14,451 nt of DNA from UMGS902 sp045538895 (GTDB lineage Bacteria > Bacillota > Clostridia > Oscillospirales > CAG-272): the NCBI GenBank assembly GCA_045538895.1, contig JAZQEH010000022.1, positions 1 through 14,451 on the forward strand, read 5' to 3'. The notes beneath the pieces are model-generated. The model had not been told where the DNA came from, searched no databases, and saw only the letters and a program-made list of their open reading frames with translations. Below are positions 1 to 5,676 of the stretch, one piece after another. Both the position numbers and the translations under genes were made by a program. Each line of letters starts with the position of its first letter. Positions within the stretch are counted from its first letter, which is position 1.

Positions 1-20
1 TTCCCCCAAGGGGGAAGCCT
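1..20. repeat. Edge of a cloverleaf-type dispersed repeat (truncated by window)
   Basis: The first 16 bases form a perfect inverted repeat, TTCCCCC, two bases, GGGGGAA, followed by GCCT. Read on the minus strand this resembles the left half of the 53-bp element at 9581-9633 (AAGCCTTCCCCC, two bases, GGGGGAA). It is probably another copy of that family in reverse orientation, with the rest of it lying to the left of the window. The missing half means the assignment is an inference from one hairpin only. Confidence 0.45.
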
Positions 21-30
21 AAAAATTTGT

Positions 31-57
31 AAAAAAGACGGGTTCCCCGGCTTTTTT
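31..57 (+). terminator. Intrinsic terminator of a gene upstream of the window
   Basis: AAAAAAGACGGG and CCCGGCTTTTTT pair over 12 bp with one A/G mismatch and a 3-nt loop. The run of six T on the right and six A on the left make it usable in both directions. No gene within the window lies before it, so it most likely ends a plus-strand gene outside the window. Confidence 0.7.
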
Positions 58-155
58 ACTCCTTGAAAACCGCGAGCGGTGAGCGAGACGCGAGTGAACG
101 GTTTTGCAACCACTTGAAAATGCTTGCATTTTCAAGTGAGGAAAACAATAATTTA
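58..155 (+). repeat. 98-bp palindromic dispersed repeat, copy 1
   Basis: This block recurs inverted at 14063-14161 with about five substitutions and one single-base gap, about 94% identity by eye. Its core is a perfect hairpin at 111-138: CACTTGAAAATGC, two bases, GCATTTTCAAGTG (13-bp arms). A second pair of arms, AAAACCG (66-72) and CGGTTTT (99-105), encloses a G+C-rich centre. The copy ends in AAAACAATAATTTA (142-155). No open reading frame crosses it convincingly. It begins directly after the terminator at 31-57, so it sits at the 3' side of the preceding transcription unit. The two-hairpin form suggests a REP/MITE-like non-coding element; what spreads it is unknown. Confidence 0.85.
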
Positions 156-170
156 CGGATATTCGTTTTA

Positions 171-199
171 TTGACATTACAGTGTCAAAATGTTACAAT
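171..199 (+). promoter_or_regulatory. Near-consensus sigma-A promoter of the araC-type operon
   Basis: TTGACA (171-176) and TACAAT (194-199) are separated by exactly 17 bp, and TG at 191-192 one base before the -10 makes it an extended -10 promoter. The expected start of transcription is near 206, leaving a leader of about 14 nt before the ATG at 220. The -35 overlaps a short inverted repeat, TGACA (172-176), six bases, TGTCA (182-186), which could be an operator, for instance for autoregulation by the AraC-type product. That last point is inference. Confidence 0.85.
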
Positions 200-219
200 G
201 TTTTAAGCGAGGTGAGGGC

Positions 220-1029
220 ATGACAAAAACGATAAAGGCAAAGGAATTCTGCTTATCCGATTTCGGTGTGCAAAAGGTACACTATGTCGGCGGTGCTACG
301 TTTGATTCAAGACGTGGCAAGCAGCAGACCAATATTGGTTTTATGCGGCAGGGAAAGTGCCGTTTTTCTTCATCGTTCAATACCGTTGAATGTACGGCGG
401 GCGACCTTATCTACATCCCCGAGGGAACACGCTATATTTCAGAGAGCGAGGGTGCTCCCGACGTTGAATATTACTGTCTGCACCTTACATTCCGTGCCGA
501 TAAAGACGGAAAACGCTTTGACCAGAGTTTCTGTATGCAAAAGATTGATGCTCTTTGCAATACGGAGATAGGCGAGGAGTTTTTACAGATATACGGCATG
601 CTTGAAAAGGGCGATGAAATGTCACGCTTTATGGCTCTTGAAAAGTTTTACAGTATATTTGCAAGTCTACTGCCGCACTTGAAGCCGGCAGCGGCACCCG
701 ATTGCAGCCCATGCGTGCTGAGAGCGATTGATTATATCGAAAAGCATTTTAAAGAGGAGTATTCAACCGCTGAGCTTGCAAAAGAATGTTTTGTCAGCGA
801 ATCCCGCCTTTATCATCTTTTTAAAAAGGAAATGAATACAACTCCCGTTTCTTATAAAAACGAACTTCGTATTCTGCGTTCTATCGAATACATAAAATCC
901 GGATATCAGACGGTTGAAGAAATAAGTGAGGAGCTTGGCTTCCGTTCGGCGGCTTATTTCCGCCGTGTGTTCAAGGATATCACGGGCATGACTCCAACCG
1001 AATACCGCAAAAAATATGCAAAACTTTAG
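220..1029 (+). CDS. AraC-family transcriptional regulator
   Basis: This 269-aa protein is a DNA-binding transcription regulator of the AraC/XylS family. The N-terminal ~150 residues look like a cupin-type sensor (the stretch TAGDLIYIPEGTRY near 59-72 is the typical strand-turn-strand). The C-terminal ~100 residues hold two helix-turn-helix units, about 183-204 and 231-252, ending in the family signature GMTPTEYRKKY. The ATG at 220 is preferred over the in-frame ATG at 190, because 190 lies inside the -10 region and 220 has AGGTGAGG just upstream. The next gene begins 9 nt after the stop, so the regulator is first in an operon with a membrane protein and wecB. The effector is unknown; regulators of this build usually sense a sugar or other small molecule. 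Confidence 0.93.
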   Translation: MTKTIKAKEFCLSDFGVQKVHYVGGATFDSRRGKQQTNIGFMRQGKCRFSSSFNTVECTAGDLIYIPEGTRYISESEGAPDVEYYCLHLTFRADKDGKRFDQSFCMQKIDALCNTEIGEEFLQIYGMLEKGDEMSRFMALEKFYSIFASLLPHLKPAAAPDCSPCVLRAIDYIEKHFKEEYSTAELAKECFVSESRLYHLFKKEMNTTPVSYKNELRILRSIEYIKSGYQTVEEISEELGFRSAAYFRRVFKDITGMTPTEYRKKYAKL

Positions 1030-1038
1030 GAAAATATC

Positions 1039-1689
1039 ATGAAACAGAAATTTTTAACACTTGTATACGCAACCACAAAAAAAGACCGCCTTTGGCTCAG
1101 GATATTCCTTGCCGCAGTCGGCGTTTTTGTGATGGGATTTGGTATGTCTATACTCGAAAAACTGAATTTTGGTACAGATCCGTATACTTGCATGAATAAC
1201 GGCATTTCGCTTGCAAGCGGCGGCATTATTTCGCTTGGTACGGCAGGACTGCTCGTTTCGGCGGTTATGCTTGTTTTCGTTGTCATTTTTGACATTTCGG
1301 GACTTGGACTCGGTACGGTGTTCAACATGGTGGGGTTCGGATATTCCATTGATTTCTTTCGTTTTATCTGGGCAAAGGTTGGCTTTGACGGTGTGGACGG
1401 TACTTTGCGATACGTTTTGCTTGCCGTGATGCTTTTTGTGTTTATCCTTGCGGTTTCGGTTTATCTTGCCGCAGACCTTGGCAGTGCGCCGTACGATGCT
1501 TTACCCGTGATAATTTCTCAAAAAACTAAAATTTCGTTTGTTATTGTCCGCATGTGTTGGGATATTGCCGCCGTTGTTATTGGCTTTTTGCTCGGCTCGG
1601 CAGTCGGTGTTACTACGATCGTATGTGCATTCTTCGTAGGTCCTGCCGCCGGCATGGTACGCCGTGCGGTTGACAAACTGCTTGGCTGA
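1039..1689 (+). CDS. YczE/YitT-like integral membrane protein
   Basis: A 216-aa protein with about six hydrophobic spans (roughly 20-39, 64-86, 91-110, 124-146, 167-187, 189-206). Two related motifs, LNFGTDPYTCMNNGIS (42-57) and ADLGSAPYDALPVIIS (145-160), follow the first and fourth spans. This is the internal duplication with a G-x-x-P-[YW] loop seen in the YczE/YyaS/YitT group of Firmicute membrane proteins. The biochemical function of that group is not firmly known; export or transport is often assumed. AGGA at 1028-1031 serves as ribosome binding site and overlaps the stop of the regulator, so the two are probably translated together. Being placed right after an AraC-type regulator suggests that it is a regulated transporter-like protein, which is inference. 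Confidence 0.82.
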   Translation: MKQKFLTLVYATTKKDRLWLRIFLAAVGVFVMGFGMSILEKLNFGTDPYTCMNNGISLASGGIISLGTAGLLVSAVMLVFVVIFDISGLGLGTVFNMVGFGYSIDFFRFIWAKVGFDGVDGTLRYVLLAVMLFVFILAVSVYLAADLGSAPYDALPVIISQKTKISFVIVRMCWDIAAVVIGFLLGSAVGVTTIVCAFFVGPAAGMVRRAVDKLLG

Positions 1690-1725
1690 TGTTAAAATAA
1701 GGCTATCAAAGCTATGGAGAAAAAT

Positions 1726-2817
1726 ATGAAGAAAATAATGCTCGTCTTCGGCACACGTCCGGAGGCTATAAAAATGTGTCCGCTTGTAAATGAACTTAAA
1801 AGCCGCAGCGAAGTGCAGACTGTTGTATGCGTAACAGGTCAGCACCGTCAGATGCTTGATGCGGTGCTTGGCGCATTCAAGGTTGATCCGGATTATGACC
1901 TTTCGATTATGAAGGACAAGCAGACTCTGTTCGATATAACGATTAACATTCTTGAACGTATCCGTGAGGTGCTTCAAAAGGAAAAGCCCGACGTTGTACT
2001 TGTTCACGGTGATACCTCTACAACTTTTGTTACTGCTCTTGCATGCTTTTATTTGCAGATTCCCGTGGGACACGTTGAGGCAGGACTCCGCACTTATAAC
2101 ATCTACTCACCGTATCCCGAAGAATTCAACCGTCAGGCGGTTGGAATCGTTGCAAAGTACAATTTCTCTCCAACCGAGCTTTCAAAGGAGAATTTGCTCC
2201 GTGAGGGCAAGGATGAAAGTAGCATTTACGTTACGGGTAACACCGCTATTGATGCACTTAAAACAACCGTGCGTGACGAATATACTCATCCCGAGCTTGA
2301 ATGGGCAAAAGACTCACGTCTTATCATGATTACCGCACATCGCCGTGAGAATCTCGGTGAGCCTATGCACAATATGTTCCGTGCGATTCGTCGCATTATT
2401 GAGGAGCATCCCGATGTTAAGGCGATTTACCCGATTCACATGAATCCTGTGGTTCGTGCTGCGGCAAATGAAGAACTTGGCGACTGTGACCGCATCCGTA
2501 TTATTGAGCCGCTCGACGTGCTTGATTTCCATAACTTCCTTTCACGCTCCTATCTTATTCTTACCGATAGCGGCGGAATTCAGGAGGAGGCACCGTCACT
2601 TGGCAAGCCCGTGCTTGTTATGCGTGATACTACCGAGCGTCCCGAGGGTATTGCCGCAGGCACACTCAAACTTGTAGGCACAAGCGAAAGCGTTATTTAT
2701 GAAAACTTCAAACTTTTGCTTGAGGATAAGGGCGAGTATGACAAAATGGCAAAGGCATCAAACCCCTACGGCGACGGCTTTGCCTGCAAACGTATTGCAG
2801 ACATTCTGACAAAATAA
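1726..2817 (+). CDS. wecB: UDP-N-acetylglucosamine 2-epimerase (non-hydrolysing)
   Basis: This cytoplasmic enzyme interconverts UDP-GlcNAc and UDP-ManNAc, supplying ManNAc for teichoic acid linkage units and other surface glycans. The 363-aa length fits WecB/MnaA. Family motifs are all present: GTRPEAIK (9-16), HGDTST (94-99, Asp96), GHVEAGLRT (115-123, Glu118), YPEEFNRQ (130-137, Glu132), HRRENLG (205-211), TDSGGIQEE (280-288) and RDTTERPEG (300-308). An ATG at 1714 is in frame, but the ATG at 1726 is chosen: GGAG lies 6 nt before it and the product then starts MKKIMLVFGTRPEAIK as in homologues. It follows the YczE-like gene after 36 nt with no terminator or clear promoter between, so it is probably co-transcribed. 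No other UDP-ManNAc pathway gene is in the window. Confidence 0.96.
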   Translation: MKKIMLVFGTRPEAIKMCPLVNELKSRSEVQTVVCVTGQHRQMLDAVLGAFKVDPDYDLSIMKDKQTLFDITINILERIREVLQKEKPDVVLVHGDTSTTFVTALACFYLQIPVGHVEAGLRTYNIYSPYPEEFNRQAVGIVAKYNFSPTELSKENLLREGKDESSIYVTGNTAIDALKTTVRDEYTHPELEWAKDSRLIMITAHRRENLGEPMHNMFRAIRRIIEEHPDVKAIYPIHMNPVVRAAANEELGDCDRIRIIEPLDVLDFHNFLSRSYLILTDSGGIQEEAPSLGKPVLVMRDTTERPEGIAAGTLKLVGTSESVIYENFKLLLEDKGEYDKMAKASNPYGDGFACKRIADILTK

Positions 2818-2820
2818 AAC

Positions 2821-2852
2821 AAAATCGGCAGAGATTTCTCTGCCGATTTTTT
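2821..2852. terminator. Strong bidirectional terminator between convergent genes
   Basis: AAAATCGGCAGAGA and TCTCTGCCGATTTT form a perfect 14-bp stem with a 2-nt spacer (in practice a slightly larger loop), followed by further T. It begins 3 nt after the wecB stop. Read on the minus strand, the stem is followed by TTTGTTTTATTTT, so it can also end transcription of the 78-aa gene, whose stop codon overlaps it at 2851-2853. Confidence 0.93.
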
Positions 2853-3087
2853 ATAGTTTTTTTATAAGTTTAATTAGTTTTATAATACTGCAAACAGCAG
2901 TAAAAGCACCGAGTAAGGCGAAAAATGCAACAACCTCACGGGGGATTTCGCCTTTTACGTTTACCGAAACAAGCGGCTTTTCATCCTGCTTTTTACGGCG
3001 GAAAGAGAGAGTAAAGTCAAATTGGCGGCTCAAATTGTGCCATACGTAGCAAAGCTTGTTTTTTAAGGATATAATCTTGTTCTTCAT
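2851..3087 (-). CDS. Small single-span membrane protein of unknown function (78 aa)
   Basis: I do not recognise this protein. It has a basic N-terminal half (about 1-50, including FRRKK at 29-33), a segment that reads like beta strands (PLVSVNVKGEIP, 38-49), then one hydrophobic helix at about 51-69 and a lysine-rich end (KLIKLIKKL). There is no cleavable signal peptide; the helix is C-terminal, so tail anchoring with the basic part in the cytoplasm is plausible. That the gene is real is supported by an AAGGAGAG ribosome binding site with good spacing, its own near-consensus promoter at 3110-3138, and a shared terminator at its stop. It is convergent with wecB and divergent from the MBOAT gene, so it forms its own transcription unit. 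Confidence 0.78.
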   Translation of the reverse strand: MKNKIISLKNKLCYVWHNLSRQFDFTLSFRRKKQDEKPLVSVNVKGEIPREVVAFFALLGAFTAVCSIIKLIKLIKKL

Positions 3088-3109
3088 GTTTTCACTCTCC
3101 TTTTATAAT

Positions 3110-3138
3110 ATTGTATCAAAAGATTATATTTTTTTCAA
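3110..3138 (-). promoter_or_regulatory. Promoter of the 78-aa membrane protein gene
   Basis: On the minus strand TTGAAA (3138-3133) and TACAAT (3115-3110) are 17 bp apart, with TGA before the -10 giving an extended -10 element. It points at the ATG at 3087, and the ribosome binding site AAGGAG lies between. Confidence 0.8.
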
Positions 3139-3190
3139 CACTTATGGGGTAAAAAGTTAAAAAGGTCTTTTATTTTTTTCGTCATTCATG

Positions 3191-3196
3191 TATAAT
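3191..3196 (+). promoter_or_regulatory. Possible -10 element for the MBOAT-DHHW operon
   Basis: A perfect TATAAT lies about 47 nt before the MBOAT start codon. The hexamer 17 bp upstream (TTTTAT, 3168-3173) is a poor -35, so the call rests on the -10 and on the position between divergent genes. The ribosome binding site AAGGAG (3226-3231) is 11 nt from the ATG, a little longer than usual. Confidence 0.4.
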
Positions 3197-3242
3197 AAAA
3201 ATAATATATATAGTACAGTTTCATTAAGGAGATTTTCGGTAA

Positions 3243-4493
3243 ATGACACTGTACTCACCCTTTTTTCTTTTTGCTTTTCTGCCGTTTTCGGCGGCGGTGT
3301 ATAATGCATTGCCAACCGCTTTGAGAAAAACAGCAATGTGCATTATTAATCTTGCTTTTTATGCGTTTGCCGCAGGCAGATTTTTCTACGTTTTGCCTTG
3401 CCTTACGCTTGTTTCGTATGTGCTTTCTTTTCTCGGCAAAAAGGCTTTTTTCATCATTCTTGCATTGCTTCCCGTGATGCGTATGTGCGGCATTTGTACC
3501 GTGGGTGTATCTTTCTTTATTCTGCGTGCCGCAGCATATTTTTATGACGATTATCACGAAAAAAATCTTCTTTCATTTTTTGCCTTTTTAATGTTCTTTC
3601 CGTTAGTGCATGCAGGCCCGCTTGCAAGCTATGACACTTTCAGAGGCGGCTTTGAACGCGGTACCGATTACAGACGCATTTCAAGAGGAATATGTCTTAC
3701 ACTTTCGGGGGCGGCTAAAAAGCTTTTCTTTGCCGATTCGCTCTATCAATCGTTTGACTTGTTCTTTGGCGGCACAACCTCGCTTTCGGCACTTTTTGCA
3801 CTTTTTTCGTATGCACTGTATATATATTTCGATTTTTCGGGATGCAGCGACATGGCACGCGGAATTGCGGCGATGTTCGGCTTTGATATTCCTCTGAATT
3901 TCGATTTTCCGTACATGTCAAAAAGTGTTTCCGAGTTCTTTCGACGTTGGCATATGACGCTTGGCAGATGGCTTTTTAAATACGTATATCTGCCGCTTGG
4001 CGGCAGTAAAAACGGCAAGGGGCGAATGGTTCTTTCACTTCTTGCAACATGGCTTGTCAGCGCACTCTGGCACGGCTCGACATTTTCCTACTTGCTTTGG
4101 GGAGTATATTTCTTTTTGATATGCACTGCTGAAAAACTGATTTTTGACGGCAAAAAAGGATTTGGCAGAGCTACAACAATTATGCTTGTGCTTTTTGGCT
4201 GGGTGCTTTTCTTTTCAAAAACACCTGCGGATGCATATTCGTTTTTCTATCGTCTGTTTTCACTTGGCAACACTCTGCTTTATTGCAGGGGTGATATATA
4301 CAACTGCTTGCGGCAGATGCCGTTTTTGTTGGTTTCTCTTGTGTGTGCAACTCCGCTTTTGCACAGAGCCGCTTGCATGCTCTATCAGAGAATGCGTCCT
4401 GTAGCATACATTGCCGCATTGCCTGTTCTTGCACTTGTGCTTTCATGTCTTGCGGCAGGCGGACACATGCCTTTTCTTTATGCAACGTTCTGA
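3243..4493 (+). CDS. MBOAT-family O-acyltransferase (AlgI-like)
   Basis: A 416-aa polytopic membrane protein of the membrane-bound O-acyltransferase family, AlgI/DltB branch. Such proteins move acyl groups, usually acetyl, across the membrane to a partner that O-acylates an extracellular polymer. Family features are visible: FDFSGCSDMARG (196-207), the PLNFDFPY to EFFRRWHMTLGRWL stretch (217-244), YVYLPLGGS (247-255) and ALWHGST (274-280), whose His277 is the expected catalytic residue. At least eight hydrophobic spans can be seen. The protein is shorter than typical AlgI proteins of ~460-520 aa, with the shortening mainly in the N-terminal third (first ~115 residues). Ten bases separate its stop from the DHHW-type gene, the usual partner, so both are probably one operon. 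Confidence 0.93.
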   Translation: MTLYSPFFLFAFLPFSAAVYNALPTALRKTAMCIINLAFYAFAAGRFFYVLPCLTLVSYVLSFLGKKAFFIILALLPVMRMCGICTVGVSFFILRAAAYFYDDYHEKNLLSFFAFLMFFPLVHAGPLASYDTFRGGFERGTDYRRISRGICLTLSGAAKKLFFADSLYQSFDLFFGGTTSLSALFALFSYALYIYFDFSGCSDMARGIAAMFGFDIPLNFDFPYMSKSVSEFFRRWHMTLGRWLFKYVYLPLGGSKNGKGRMVLSLLATWLVSALWHGSTFSYLLWGVYFFLICTAEKLIFDGKKGFGRATTIMLVLFGWVLFFSKTPADAYSFFYRLFSLGNTLLYCRGDIYNCLRQMPFLLVSLVCATPLLHRAACMLYQRMRPVAYIAALPVLALVLSCLAAGGHMPFLYATF

Positions 4494-4503
4494 GGTAAGG
4501 CAT

Positions 4504-5541
4504 ATGGAAAAGATTTTTGTAAAACTCATGCTCGTGTTGTCTGCGGTGCTTGTACTGTGGATAACGGTTTTTTGCGATACCGATTATATTGAGAGCGAGA
4601 ATCGCCCTGTAAGTGCATTTTCGTTAGCTTCTCCCGATGGGTATTTTACTGACCGATTGCCTTTTCGCAATACACTTTTGCGTCTTAACCGCAACATTTC
4701 GCTTGCACTTTGTAAAAATGAGTTTTCGGGTGCATTTTACGGTGAAAACGGATATATTTTTTCAAATGAAAAAACCGATGTCAGGGTGCTCGAAAAGAAT
4801 ATTGCAGCCGCCGAAAGCTTTGGCGGAAGGCTTTGTATAGTGCCGTCAAAAACCGATGTGCTTGTCGGCTTGCTTCCGCATTTTTACGAAAGCGGCAGAA
4901 GTGAGCTATGGCAAAAAGTTCTGGAAAGTGAAGAGTATGTTGCCGACGTTATGCCCGTTTTAAGGCTTGCAGGCGCAAACGGCAAGTATATTTACTATCG
5001 TGGCGACCACCATCTGACCTCGCTTGGCTCGTATTATCTGTACAAATCGCTTGCATCCTCGCTTGGTTATAAGGCATACGGTGTAAATAACTTTTCTCCG
5101 ACCGTGGTAAAAACCGATTTTTCGGGCAGCGATGCACGTAAAATGTTAGTAAAAACCGATGATAGAATCGTGTTGTTCCGCTACAAAGGGGATAGAGCCT
5201 TTGTCACTGAAAATGTTGATACGGGCGAAAAATACAATGGCTTGTATATTCATGACAAACTGCATTCAAATGATGCATACGGTGTGTTCCCCATGGCTGA
5301 TACAGGCAGGGTGCGGATAACTCTTGAGGGGGAAAAACGACCGAAACTTTTGCTTGTCTGCGATAGCTACGGAGATTCGCTTGCTCCGTTTCTTGCAAGG
5401 CATTTTGACCTTGATATAGTTGATGTCCGCTATTATAGCGGCTCACTGAAAGAGCTGAAAGAAAAAAGCGAGCAAACACTTCTGTGCTTTGGAATGGACA
5501 CTTTAGCAAGCATAGAGTTGTTATATAAACTGAAGGTTTAG
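4504..5541 (+). CDS. DHHW/SGNH-like protein, probable partner acetyltransferase of the MBOAT protein
   Basis: A 345-aa protein with one N-terminal membrane span (about 5-23) that would anchor an extracellular domain. RGDHHLT (167-172) corresponds to the DHHW motif that names the family, with Leu in place of Trp; Asp168 and His169/170 would be the catalytic dyad. VCDSYGDSLAPFLARHF (285-301) is the second family block and carries the likely nucleophile serine, and DVRYY follows at 307-311. By analogy with AlgJ/AlgX-type proteins it would complete polymer O-acylation outside the membrane. The ATG at 4504 is chosen over the upstream in-frame ATG at 4411, because the latter lies inside the MBOAT gene and GAGGTAAGG precedes 4504. 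The substrate polymer is unknown. Confidence 0.88.
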   Translation: MEKIFVKLMLVLSAVLVLWITVFCDTDYIESENRPVSAFSLASPDGYFTDRLPFRNTLLRLNRNISLALCKNEFSGAFYGENGYIFSNEKTDVRVLEKNIAAAESFGGRLCIVPSKTDVLVGLLPHFYESGRSELWQKVLESEEYVADVMPVLRLAGANGKYIYYRGDHHLTSLGSYYLYKSLASSLGYKAYGVNNFSPTVVKTDFSGSDARKMLVKTDDRIVLFRYKGDRAFVTENVDTGEKYNGLYIHDKLHSNDAYGVFPMADTGRVRITLEGEKRPKLLLVCDSYGDSLAPFLARHFDLDIVDVRYYSGSLKELKEKSEQTLLCFGMDTLASIELLYKLKV

Positions 5542-5554
5542 GGGAAACGAGGGC

Positions 5555-5618
5555 GTTCTTTCTTCAGAAGAAAGAACCAAAGAAAAACTGTAAAAAATTA
5601 ATAAGTAGCCATGGCTAC
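5555..5618. repeat. Two palindromes in the DHHW-recG gap, possible dispersed repeat
   Basis: GTTCTTTCTTC, one base, GAAGAAAGAAC (5555-5577) is a perfect 11-bp inverted repeat, and GTAGCCATGGCTAC (5605-5618) is a perfect 14-bp palindrome. The first has no T-run after it and is unlikely to be an ordinary terminator on the plus strand; the second is followed by a T-rich stretch (5625-5633) and could end the MBOAT-DHHW transcript weakly. The first hairpin with its CAAAGAAAA tail looks like a repeat type scattered in Clostridia genomes, but this is from memory only and there is no second copy in the window. Confidence 0.5.
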
Positions 5619-5676
5619 AGACAATTTATTTTTATAAAAAGGTTCCGACATAAGTTTGAATTGAGGAGGTGAGAAA

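Noticed and set aside
190..219. N-terminal extension of the AraC-type protein from the ATG at 190
   Set aside because: This ATG lies inside the promoter, upstream of the expected transcription start, while the ATG at 220 has a proper ribosome binding site.
1501..2073. 190-aa open frame on the minus strand across the YczE-like and wecB genes
   Set aside because: It runs opposite to two clear genes, has a Cys/His/Asn-rich composition typical of reverse frames, and lacks recognisable motifs or a ribosome binding site.
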